From: DATFLS01 sp964413425
Lineage (GTDB): Bacteria; Fidelibacterota; JAANXI01
Reading direction: 5' to 3'
NCBI GenBank assembly: GCA_964413425.1
Contig: CAYPST010000009.1
Location: 1-64,000 of the forward strand
Length of the DNA: 64,000 nt
The notes beneath the pieces are model-generated. The model did no database searches, was not told the DNA's origin, and saw only the letters and a list, made by a program, of their open reading frames with translations. Shown here in pieces: positions 54,708 to 63,165 of the stretch. A program made the translations under genes and the position numbers. The number at the start of each line of letters is the position of its first letter. Position 1 is the stretch's first letter.

Positions 54708-55955
54708 ATGGCCTCGAATTCCCCGAAATCGCTGGGAACAATTTTGTTTGTCGATGACAAAGAATTAATTCTCGATTCCGCCAAGCGGTATCTGGCAGAT
54801 GCGGAATTTCAGGTCGTCACCGCTCAGGACGGGAAGAAGGGTTTGGAGGTGCTCGAATCCCGGCCGGTGGATATGGTTATCGCTGATTATAAAATGCCCG
54901 ACATGAATGGCCTGGAGTTTCTGGAAGCAGTCCGGGAGCGGTTTCCGTCCGTTCGGAGAAGTATCGGCACCGGGTACATGGACGAGGTCGAATCCTTCCA
55001 GACCATTTCTGATAATCTGGTTTCCAACTATTTTAAGAAACCCTGGGATTATGCCACATTGCAGAATGAGCTGGAACATCTTCTGAGAATTAAGAAACAT
55101 CTGGAGAAGGAGAAACTTTTAGACACACTCAGTAAAATTGGTACCCTGCCTACAATGCCGGACATCTACAATAAATTTATTCAGGCAGTGGAAGATGGTT
55201 CCTCCGCACACCAGATTGCTGCAATTATCGAAGAAGATGCCTCAGTCACAGCAAACATTATCCATATTGCAAATTCCGCCTACTTTGGCCGCGTCAACAC
55301 AAATTCCCTGGAACGTGCTATCATGACCCTGGGATTCCACAGCATACAATCCATCCTGCTCATTCTTTCCATTAAAAATACACTTGAATGGAATGAACAA
55401 CAGAAGCATTTCATGCAGCAGTTTTTCCTTCGGTCTTCCTTGGTGAATTATAGTTTCCTGGAATTATATAAACAGATTTTCGAGAGGGGAGTCGAACGTA
55501 CGGACACTTCCCTCGGCCTCCTGTACGATATCGGCCGGATTATCCTTCTGCAACTTTTCCCGGATCGCTATCGGGCAATAATGGCGCATAAAGAAAAGCA
55601 CCCGGAACATTCTTTCTTCGAAGCCGAAAGGGCGCTGGGATATCAGGACGTCACCCATAACGAACTTGGTGCTTATCTGTTACGATGGTGGAATTTTTCG
55701 GATAAGATAGTCGAATTAGCGCTGTATCATCACGAACCGGAAAAGGCATTTGAAGGATACCGCGATTCGGCTCTGGTGCTGACCTATGCCGACGCCCTGA
55801 TCACACATCTTCTCAGATACTACCCTAATCCTGAGATAGACTTCGAACGATTCATCAGAGAACCCATCGATCGACAGGATCTGGAATATCTTGCCTACAT
55901 CATCTATCAGAAAATCAGACAGCACCAGGTCAGTTCCCAGGCTCCTGCCAGCTAA
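54708..55955 (+). CDS. Response regulator with HDOD output domain
   Basis: 415 residues. REC domain 11-125: acidic DD at 16-17, phospho-acceptor Asp60 (VIADYKMPD), Lys near 111 (FKKPWD). A linker helix precedes the HDOD domain (about 137-340), which carries the IGTLPTMPDIYNKF and VTANIIHIANSAYFG stretches. HDOD proteins control signalling or degradation; those with REC often act downstream of unlinked histidine kinases. No kinase gene adjoins it. HDOD itself has no metal-binding HD pair, so a catalytic phosphodiesterase role is not expected. Confidence 0.88.
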   Translation: MASNSPKSLGTILFVDDKELILDSAKRYLADAEFQVVTAQDGKKGLEVLESRPVDMVIADYKMPDMNGLEFLEAVRERFPSVRRSIGTGYMDEVESFQTISDNLVSNYFKKPWDYATLQNELEHLLRIKKHLEKEKLLDTLSKIGTLPTMPDIYNKFIQAVEDGSSAHQIAAIIEEDASVTANIIHIANSAYFGRVNTNSLERAIMTLGFHSIQSILLILSIKNTLEWNEQQKHFMQQFFLRSSLVNYSFLELYKQIFERGVERTDTSLGLLYDIGRIILLQLFPDRYRAIMAHKEKHPEHSFFEAERALGYQDVTHNELGAYLLRWWNFSDKIVELALYHHEPEKAFEGYRDSALVLTYADALITHLLRYYPNPEIDFERFIREPIDRQDLEYLAYIIYQKIRQHQVSSQAPAS

Positions 55956-56211
55956 GACGCCATCGTACAATCGATTCTTCTCTCGTATCGTTCTTATCGA
56001 TTTCGGCAAGAATGATGACTGGCCTTCTCACTATTCGGAGAGAAATTCTCATATTATCCGATCATCTGTTGCGTGATCCCCTCTCTGCTTATATAGGGAC
56101 GCGGTGTCCACCTGAAAGTATCTTGTGGCATAAAATTTGAACCAGGTTTCTCAAACGGGAACGTAATCTCCGGGCGGTTTTCCTCCGGGAGTTATTGTAC
56201 AGGAGGTTTTC

Positions 56212-58467
56212 ATGAATCAATTGGGATCTTTTCTGCTCATCATCGGTGCCTTCGGGGCACTGTGGACCTTTATCCGGGGAGTTCAGGGATGGAGGCAGCA
56301 GAATTTTTTATACACCAGGCAGGCGCAAGCCGGGATCTATGTGTCGTTTTTCAGCGTCACCCTGGCTGTGCTGATCTTATGGTATCAGTTACTGAGCAGC
56401 CATTTCATCAACAGGTATGTGGCATCTTACACCAGCGTGGCGCTCCCCTGGTATTACAAAGTGTCGGCACTCTGGGCAGGGCAGGCCGGTTCGCTTCTGT
56501 TCTGGCTCTGGCTGGTGACCATCTTTGCGACCTTATTCATTTATCGCCACCGAGAAGATTACAAGCAATTCATGCCTATTATGGTGGCGGTATTCGCGTT
56601 CGTCTCCCTGCTGTTTTACGGCCTGACCCTGTTCGTTACCTCGCCGTTTGAAACCCTGAATTTCCTGCCACGTGACGGGAACGGCCTGAATCCGTTGCTC
56701 CAGAACTGGGGGATGGCCATTCATCCGCCGCTGCTTTATCTGGGCTATGTCGGATGGACAGTCCCGTTCGCGTTTCTGATTGCGGCACTGATCACCGGGA
56801 AAACCGACAGTAACTGGTTGAAGCAGGCGCGACCCTGGACTCTATCCACCTGGCTTTTCCTGGGGCTCGGGAACCTGATTGGTGCGCAGTGGGCATATGT
56901 CGAACTTGGCTGGGGGGGGTATTGGGCCTGGGATCCGGTGGAAAATGCGTCGCTGATGCCCTGGCTGCTTGCCACGGCCTTTGTGCATTCCCAGATCATG
57001 CAGGAACGCCGGGGGATCTTCAAGTTCTGGAACGCCAGTCTGCTCCTGATTACGTTCGCTCTCACCATCTTTGGAACGTATTTAACCCGAAGCGGAGTGC
57101 TGCAATCGGTACACTCTTTCGGGGAATCCACCATGGGACCATATTTCCTGGCCTTCCTGGCGATTGTGTTGATCGGCGGGTTTGCCTTAATTATTTCCCG
57201 GCGTCAATCCCTCCAGGCGCCGGAGGAAGTCAAAACGCCCTTCTCCCGCGAGGGCACGGTGCTGCTGTCAAACCTCTCCTTCTCGGCAATGACCCTGACA
57301 GTGTTCTGGGGAACCATGTACCCGTTAACTTCGCTGCTCATGTTTGGTGAACAGCGCGCAATCGACATCAGCTATTTTAATGACCTGAACGTCCCCCTCG
57401 GCATTTTCATACTTCTTCTTACGGGGATGGGACCGCTGATTGCCTGGCGTAAATCGAGCAAGTCCAACCTGGTGCGACACTTCAGCATTCCAATCGCCGC
57501 CGGCGCCACGGCCGTGGTTCTTCTCACTCTGTTCGGAATCACCGAACTCTACCCTTTGCTGACCTTCGGCCTGGCCGGCTTCACGCTGGCTGGCATCCTC
57601 CAGGAATTCATACGGGGCACCGCAGCTATTATCAAACGCACGGGAGACAGTTGGATCCGGGCATTCAGACGTCTGATTCTAAATGCAAACCGGCGATATG
57701 GAGGCTACCTCATCCATATCGGAGTGGTTATGATATTCGTCGGGATTGTTGGCTCGTCGGCCTATAATACAGAGAAAGAAGGTAAACTTGCCAGAGGTGA
57801 CTCCATGGAGGTTGCGAATTTTCACCTCACCTATTCCGACTTCAAAATGACTCAGAACGACCTGAAATGGGGTGGGATTGCCGTGATGGATATCCGGAAG
57901 AACGGCAGGTATGTGGGACAACTGCATCCGGAAAAAGCGAAATTTTTCACACATGATCAACCCATGTCGGAAGTGGCGCTCCGCATGACCTTCACTGAAG
58001 ATCTGTACCTGGTGCTGGCCGGATTTGATGAGGAACGGAATGTCTGGATTACGGCTAAAGTCAACCCATTAATCAACTGGATGTGGCTGGGAGGAGTGAT
58101 GATGATCATCGGGACAGCCGTCGCCCTGTTCCCGGACAGGACAGTGCGGAAAAAACAGGACAAATCGGAGCAGACCAGACTTCAGGATATCGATGCGGAA
58201 ACGTTAATTCGAGAACTGAGTGAGCTGGAAATCGACTTTGCCGAAGGAAAAGTGGATGAGGAAACCTACCAGGAAGAATATCAGCAGTATGCGAATATTG
58301 ACTCCTGGATCAGGGATGCGGCACTTGTCAAGGCGGAACAACATCTGGAGGGCAACGGACATGCGGAGGTAGCCACCCAAGAATTCGTCTATTGCTCGGA
58401 ATGCGGGACACAATTACCCCCGGACGCACATTACTGCTCCCAGTGCGGAGAAAAAGTTCAACACTAG
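56212..58467 (+). CDS. ccmF: Cytochrome c biogenesis protein CcmF, with C-terminal zinc ribbon
   Basis: 751 residues with many membrane helices. The tryptophan-rich heme-handling segment is GYWAWDPVENASLMPW (about 236-251), with HPPLLYLGYVGW (about 172-183) and conserved loop histidines as in CcmF/NrfE. CcmF attaches heme to apocytochrome CXXCH sites on the periplasmic side. Unusually, after the last helix a cytoplasmic tail of about 110 residues ends in a zinc ribbon: Cys728, Cys731, Cys742 and Cys745 (CSEC, CSQC). An ACAGGAGG site is upstream. No other ccm gene adjoins it. Confidence 0.88.
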   Translation: MNQLGSFLLIIGAFGALWTFIRGVQGWRQQNFLYTRQAQAGIYVSFFSVTLAVLILWYQLLSSHFINRYVASYTSVALPWYYKVSALWAGQAGSLLFWLWLVTIFATLFIYRHREDYKQFMPIMVAVFAFVSLLFYGLTLFVTSPFETLNFLPRDGNGLNPLLQNWGMAIHPPLLYLGYVGWTVPFAFLIAALITGKTDSNWLKQARPWTLSTWLFLGLGNLIGAQWAYVELGWGGYWAWDPVENASLMPWLLATAFVHSQIMQERRGIFKFWNASLLLITFALTIFGTYLTRSGVLQSVHSFGESTMGPYFLAFLAIVLIGGFALIISRRQSLQAPEEVKTPFSREGTVLLSNLSFSAMTLTVFWGTMYPLTSLLMFGEQRAIDISYFNDLNVPLGIFILLLTGMGPLIAWRKSSKSNLVRHFSIPIAAGATAVVLLTLFGITELYPLLTFGLAGFTLAGILQEFIRGTAAIIKRTGDSWIRAFRRLILNANRRYGGYLIHIGVVMIFVGIVGSSAYNTEKEGKLARGDSMEVANFHLTYSDFKMTQNDLKWGGIAVMDIRKNGRYVGQLHPEKAKFFTHDQPMSEVALRMTFTEDLYLVLAGFDEERNVWITAKVNPLINWMWLGGVMMIIGTAVALFPDRTVRKKQDKSEQTRLQDIDAETLIRELSELEIDFAEGKVDEETYQEEYQQYANIDSWIRDAALVKAEQHLEGNGHAEVATQEFVYCSECGTQLPPDAHYCSQCGEKVQH

Positions 58468-58495
58468 ATCCCGGAGAATTCTCCTCCTCTGTGCG

Positions 58496-58522
58496 AAAAA
58501 GCCCCCAATCCGGGGCTTTTTT
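58496..58522 (+). terminator. Rho-independent terminator after ccmF
   Basis: GCCCC (58501) pairs with GGGGC (58512), flanked by A5 and T6, with a short loop. It stands 29 bp after the stop codon: a textbook intrinsic terminator. Confidence 0.9.
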
Positions 58523-58680
58523 GTCTTAGGAAGTCCCTGAAACATAGCGCTTCTCCGAAGTTCGGGGAAATAATGGACACCTGCTGCCGGAACGCACTGA
58601 TCCCTGGAGCAGGCTGTAGGAGAACCAACAGAGGGCTTTTCGCACCCAATCACTTACGGGCACAGGGAGAATTCTCAAAA

Positions 58681-58838
58681 AGCACACAGATGACGCAGAG
58701 TTCGCAGGTCTTCGCAGAATACTGGAAAATACCATGGAGAGAGCGACGGCGGGGATTGCACACGCAACGGAATCCGTGATGAAACAATAACCATCGAATC
58801 TGCGGGCACCTGTCAAATCTGTGTCATCTGCGTGCACT
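58681..58838. repeat. Family A inverted-repeat element, copy 4
   Basis: Left arm AGCACACAGATGACGCAGAG; right arm ends GTCATCTGCGTGCACT. It occupies most of the 473-bp gap between ccmF and fetA (58468-58940); besides the terminator, no gene was found in that gap. Confidence 0.75.
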
Positions 58839-58940
58839 GCTTTAAGTATCTGACTACGTCCGGTTCTTTGCACTTCTGGCCTTGCAATTCATTGGGCAAA
58901 TCAGTTTATTAGTGCCACATATCAACACCGAAATTATTCT

Positions 58941-59690
58941 ATGAATGCAAACAGCCACAAGAAGATATTTCAGCTAAACCATGTCTCAAAGCGGCCGCCC
59001 CGTCAGACAGATGTAGAATTCATTCTGGCTGATCTCACTTTTGAGATAGCCGACGGAGAAACGTTTTCGATTCTGGGTCCGTCCGGGGCGGGGAAATCGA
59101 CCCTCCTGCGGCTGCTGAACGCCCTGGATGAACCTGACCATGGTGAAATTTTATTCCGGGGAAAATCTCTGAAGGAATACGACGTGTTTCAGCTGCGACA
59201 GTCGGTGGGGATGGTGTTTCAGCGTCCGGCATTACTCCCGGGTACTGTACGGGAAAATCTCAATTATCCTCGTCAATTCACAAACCGTTCGGGTGCGCTG
59301 GATGCTGACAATGAATCCCTCATGCAGATTGTCGGCCTGCCGGCAGCCCTGCTGGACAGGGATTCGAACGCGCTTTCCGTGGGCCAGCAACAGCGGGTAA
59401 TGATTGCCAGAGCCCTCATTACCAATCCGAAGGTATTGCTTATGGATGAGCCCACCTCCGCTCTGGATCCGGCCGCCTCGAAACGTATCCTGCATCTGGC
59501 AAAAAATCTTCAGAATGAGCAGGGGCTTACCATCGTTTATGTTACCCACAATATTCCCGAGGCCGATGCGGTGGCTGATCGCGTCTTGCTGTTGGTCAAC
59601 GGACAGATTCAGGTTATCGAATCCGCTGAGACCTTTTTCTCCGGAAAGTCCAGCCAGCTGGCCCGGCAATTTCTGGCCGGCGAATTATAG
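58941..59690 (+). CDS. fetA: ABC transporter ATPase, FetA-type metal exporter
   Basis: 249 residues. Walker A GPSGAGKST (46-54), Q-loop QRPALLPGTV, signature LSVGQQQR and Walker B VLLMDEPTSALD with the switch His in VTHN. Size and the ordered neighbour (fetB) match the FetAB/YbbLM iron-efflux pair. It powers export of iron or related metals across the inner membrane. No obvious ribosome site beyond a weak purine run. Confidence 0.8.
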   Translation: MNANSHKKIFQLNHVSKRPPRQTDVEFILADLTFEIADGETFSILGPSGAGKSTLLRLLNALDEPDHGEILFRGKSLKEYDVFQLRQSVGMVFQRPALLPGTVRENLNYPRQFTNRSGALDADNESLMQIVGLPAALLDRDSNALSVGQQQRVMIARALITNPKVLLMDEPTSALDPAASKRILHLAKNLQNEQGLTIVYVTHNIPEADAVADRVLLLVNGQIQVIESAETFFSGKSSQLARQFLAGEL

Positions 59691-59715
59691 CATTCGTTTA
59701 CCTGAGGGCTCCAAT

Positions 59716-59925
59716 GGAAACCACGAATGAACACAGCCTGCCCCGATTCGTCGGGGAATTATCACGAATTTACCTCAATAATAAATGAGTCCACTCTGAA
59801 AAAATACTTGGAGAGATTTTTTAGTTTATATTACGAAGAATTCACTTCTGTCGTATGGGTAATTTACGTTTTCATAATATATTTGCATTTTTCATTCGTG
59901 TCTATTCGTGTCATTCGTAGTTTCT
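59716..59925. repeat. Family A-like inverted repeat separating fetA and fetB
   Basis: Words CACGAATGA/TCATTCGTAG occur in the left (59721) and right (59911) arms; TTTCATTCGTGTCTATTCGTG gives several repeats of the same word. A GATTCGTCGGGGAATT palindromic piece lies in the left part. It is a CGAAT subtype of family A. Confidence 0.7.
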
Positions 59926-59974
59926 ATAGCAATTTCATGAATGCTGCATCGAAAATAACAGAAAGCCGAGTATT

Positions 59975-60769
59975 ATGGATTATGTCGAATTAACCTGGAC
60001 AGACCTGTTCCTCTCCCTCACCTTTATTCTGCTGGCGCTGGGCCTGGCAGCATGGCAAAGAATAGACATAAAAAGAGATGTGACCATCGGAACCATCCGG
60101 ACCTTTGCCCAATTGATCGCAGTGGGATATGTTCTGGAATGGCTGTTTAATATCCAAAATGTACCTGTCATTATCGCCATACTGCTTATTATGATCGCCG
60201 TGGCCAGCTGGGAGGGGACCAAGCGTCCGGTGATGCATATTCCTCATCTCTATCCAATCCTGTATTTCAGCATCACGGTGACCACTGCAATTGTGCTCGT
60301 GACCACGTTTGCCTTTATTATTCCGGTGAATCCCCTAAAACGGATGGATTATTTCGTCCCGCTGGCGGGTATTCTGATAGGGAACGCCCTGAATGGTGCG
60401 GCGCTGACAGCGGATCGCCTGGCCTCCGAAATTCAGCAGCGCCGGCTGGAAATCGAATCGGCACTGGCGCTGGGAGCCGGCACAGGAGACGCAATTAACC
60501 TCAGCTTCCGTATGGCTGTCAAAGCGGCAATGATCCCGTCCATCAACTCCCTGATGACCGTGGGGATTGTGCACCTCCCGGGAATTATGGTCGGACAGAT
60601 ACTGGCCGGAACGCCTCCGCTCCAGGCTATTCGCTATCAAATTATCATCATGTACATGTTGATCTCGACAAAAGCCATCGGCAGCATCATCACCGGAATG
60701 CTGGTCTACCGGGAATTCTTCACGTCCCGGCATCAACTGAAAATCGGCTTGCTTCAGCAGACGGATTGA
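59975..60769 (+). CDS. fetB: ABC-type iron/metal export permease, FetB-type
   Basis: 264 residues with seven to eight membrane helices. The UPF0014/FetB family features are visible: LIAVGYVLEWLF, ASWEGTKRPV, and the core GDAINLSFRMAVKAAMIPSINSLMTVGI followed by PGIMVGQILAG. It forms the membrane channel with FetA. In well-known cases fetA and fetB overlap or abut; here 284 bp with a repeat lie between them. Confidence 0.88.
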   Translation: MDYVELTWTDLFLSLTFILLALGLAAWQRIDIKRDVTIGTIRTFAQLIAVGYVLEWLFNIQNVPVIIAILLIMIAVASWEGTKRPVMHIPHLYPILYFSITVTTAIVLVTTFAFIIPVNPLKRMDYFVPLAGILIGNALNGAALTADRLASEIQQRRLEIESALALGAGTGDAINLSFRMAVKAAMIPSINSLMTVGIVHLPGIMVGQILAGTPPLQAIRYQIIIMYMLISTKAIGSIITGMLVYREFFTSRHQLKIGLLQQTD

Positions 60770-60819
60770 TGCCCGGAAGAAGGCTCCGCCTCTCCTCTCC
60801 TTCTTTCCTTCTTCCTTCT

Positions 60820-61461
60820 TCATTCTGCATTCGTCATAAGCGTATACGCTTTTTCGCCTGCCCGGAGGGGAAAATCCAGCGTGTTTTCTTCCGGGGGCAG
60901 CGGGCAACTCCACCTGTTCGAATCATAGGCACAATATGGATTATAAGCCCGGTTGAAATCAATCACATAGGTATCGGATTCGTGGATGGGAATATCCAGA
61001 TATCTTCCGCCATCATACGTGGATTCTCCATTGGTTTTATCACGAAACGGGATGAAAAAATAGGGCTGATAATCATCACTGTATTGCAGCGGCTTATATA
61101 CCTGTAATTCCCCTTCAAAATCGCTGACAGAGAATTCGAATTCTCCCCAGCGGATATATTTCTGCTCTCCCTGCGCGCTCATGGCCATTTCGATAGTATC
61201 TTTGGTTGAGTGCTCCCGGATGGTGGTGTGAAACCGGTACTCCAGGTCCACAGGATAAAAATTCAATCCGTCGAATGCTCCCTTTTGCTCCTCCGTCAGC
61301 GGAGACCGCTCATGGTTGAGGAAACATTCCTCTTTCTCCTGCCGATCTGCCAGGAGATGGGATGAGATTTCTTCCGAGTTTTCGGCAGTAGTGCAGCCGA
61401 CCAGTAACATTATTATAAAAAGTAACCCTGTAGAGAGAAGTCGATTGGTTGTAACGCTCAC
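60820..61461 (-). CDS. DUF1684 lipoprotein
   Basis: 213 residues from a GTG with AAGGAG 8 bp upstream. The lipobox is LLVGC. The DUF1684 C-terminal stretch is recognisable: FFIPFRDKTNGESTYDGGRY, VIDFNRAYNPYCAY and the CPLPPEENTLDFPL end. The family is widespread but its function is unknown; it is membrane-anchored on the periplasmic side. Convergent with fetB. Confidence 0.85.
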   Translation of the reverse strand: MSVTTNRLLSTGLLFIIMLLVGCTTAENSEEISSHLLADRQEKEECFLNHERSPLTEEQKGAFDGLNFYPVDLEYRFHTTIREHSTKDTIEMAMSAQGEQKYIRWGEFEFSVSDFEGELQVYKPLQYSDDYQPYFFIPFRDKTNGESTYDGGRYLDIPIHESDTYVIDFNRAYNPYCAYDSNRWSCPLPPEENTLDFPLRAGEKAYTLMTNAE

Positions 61462-61719
61462 CGGTAACGCTCCTTAATTATTAGACCTGATTCCTTGTTC
61501 CTGACAGTCGTTCCCTCTCGTTTTACTGCCACGATATCATTTGGAAGAGTTTAAATATTATCTGGTGAATTAAATTCGGAAGAAAAGAAATAGTTTCGTA
61601 CAAATATCGGATGGTATTCCGGGCAATGGATTCTGATACGCTGTGTTGTTTTTGCGAAAAAGCCTTATATTCAAAGAAACGAAGAGAAAAAAGTATGCCA
61701 GAGACCGGGTGATTGCGAC

Positions 61720-62820
61720 ATGGGATTTCAATGCGGCATAATCGGACTTCCCAATGTTGGGAAATCCACTATTTTTAACGCGCTCACTTCCAATGAAGTC
61801 CCGGCGGATAACTATCCTTTTTGTACCGTCGATCCGAATATTGGTGTGGTCGAGGTCCCCGATGCCCGACTGGATCGCATCGCCGAAATTTACCAGCCGG
61901 GAGCTGTGACACCCACCACACTGCAATTTGTGGATATTGCCGGGCTGGTCAAAGGAGCGAGCAAAGGGGAGGGATTGGGCAATCAGTTTCTCGCCCGGAT
62001 TCAGCAGGTAGACGCCATTGCGCACGTCATCCGGTGTTTCGAGGAAGAAAATGTCACCCACGTCACCGGGAGAATCGACCCGGCGGACGACATCGAGACC
62101 GTCAATACCGAACTCTATCTCCGGGATATGGAAACGCTGGAAAAACGGATGGATAAAGCAGTGAAACAAGCAAAGACCGGAGATAAGAGGGCCAAAGCGC
62201 AACTCGGCGTGCATCAAAAGGCGTATAATCATCTCTCTGAGGGGCATCCTGTCCGGACGCTGGACCTGAATGATGACGAAGCAGAGATATTACAGCCGCT
62301 TTTTCTTCTCAGCGCAAAAAAAGTACTCTATGTGGCGAACGTGAGTGAGGAGGAGATCGTATCGGGTGAGACCAGCTCTTATACGGAGAGTGTCATGGAA
62401 CATGCCGCCAGTGTGGACTCGGCAGTGGTCATCATCTGTGGAAAATTGGAGGAAGATATCGCCCGGCTTCCCGAGGATGAGAAGGCGGAATTTATCTTGG
62501 AATACGGACTCAAAGAACCCGGACTCCACAAGCTCATCCGTGCCGGGTACACCCTGTTGCACCTCATTACTTTTTTTACGGTGAATCCCAGGGAAGCCCA
62601 TGCCTGGACCGTCCGGCAGGGTTCCACGGCACCGGAGGCGGCGGGGAAAGTCCACACGGATTTTCAGCGGGGATTTATTAAAGCGGATGTCTACAGGTTC
62701 GACGATCTGGACAAGCACGGCTCGGAAAAAGCGCTGCGCGAACACGGTTTACTCCGGCAGGAAGGCCGGGATTATGTGGTGCAGGACGGCGACGTGCTTT
62801 TCTTCCGGTTTAATGTCTGA
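61720..62820 (+). CDS. ychF: Redox-responsive ATPase YchF (Obg family)
   Basis: 366 residues. P-loop GLPNVGKST (9-17), switch regions DNYPFCTVDPN and FVDIAGLVKGASKGEGLGNQFL, and the C-terminal TGS domain that ends in FRFNV. YchF binds ATP rather than GTP and interacts with ribosomes and the stress response. No ribosome site is obvious. Monocistronic. Confidence 0.95.
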   Translation: MGFQCGIIGLPNVGKSTIFNALTSNEVPADNYPFCTVDPNIGVVEVPDARLDRIAEIYQPGAVTPTTLQFVDIAGLVKGASKGEGLGNQFLARIQQVDAIAHVIRCFEEENVTHVTGRIDPADDIETVNTELYLRDMETLEKRMDKAVKQAKTGDKRAKAQLGVHQKAYNHLSEGHPVRTLDLNDDEAEILQPLFLLSAKKVLYVANVSEEEIVSGETSSYTESVMEHAASVDSAVVIICGKLEEDIARLPEDEKAEFILEYGLKEPGLHKLIRAGYTLLHLITFFTVNPREAHAWTVRQGSTAPEAAGKVHTDFQRGFIKADVYRFDDLDKHGSEKALREHGLLRQEGRDYVVQDGDVLFFRFNV

Positions 62821-62856
62821 ACAGTGTGAATGTTATATCACGTAACTCAAAAAAAA

Positions 62857-63099
62857 TAGCACACAGATTTACAAGGAAACAATGGATTAGCGCAGATACA
62901 TATGCAAGCGGGTGGCATTCGTTGATATACCTTCCTGACATGGATTATCTTGATCTCCCGAACCCCCGGACTGACTCGGAGTCAGCGAAACACTTACATC
63001 ACTCGGATGTACTAAAGGTGGGGAGCCTGGCTGGTAAGACAGGCCGATCTTTTTGATTATCCGTGGTCATCTGTCTGTTTCTGTGTCATCCGTGTGCTA
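62857..63099. repeat. Family A inverted-repeat element, copy 6
   Basis: Left arm TAGCACACAGATTTACAAGG; right arm ends TGTGTCATCCGTGTGCTA. Extra words TCTCTGTGATCTCTGCG follow to about 63150. It fills most of the 345-bp gap 62821-63165; there is no gene in that gap. Confidence 0.78.
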
Positions 63100-63165
63100 T
63101 TTTTTCCTGTGCGTCCTTCGCGGTCTCTGTGATCTCTGCGTTTTCCCGGTTATTAATAAAACAGG

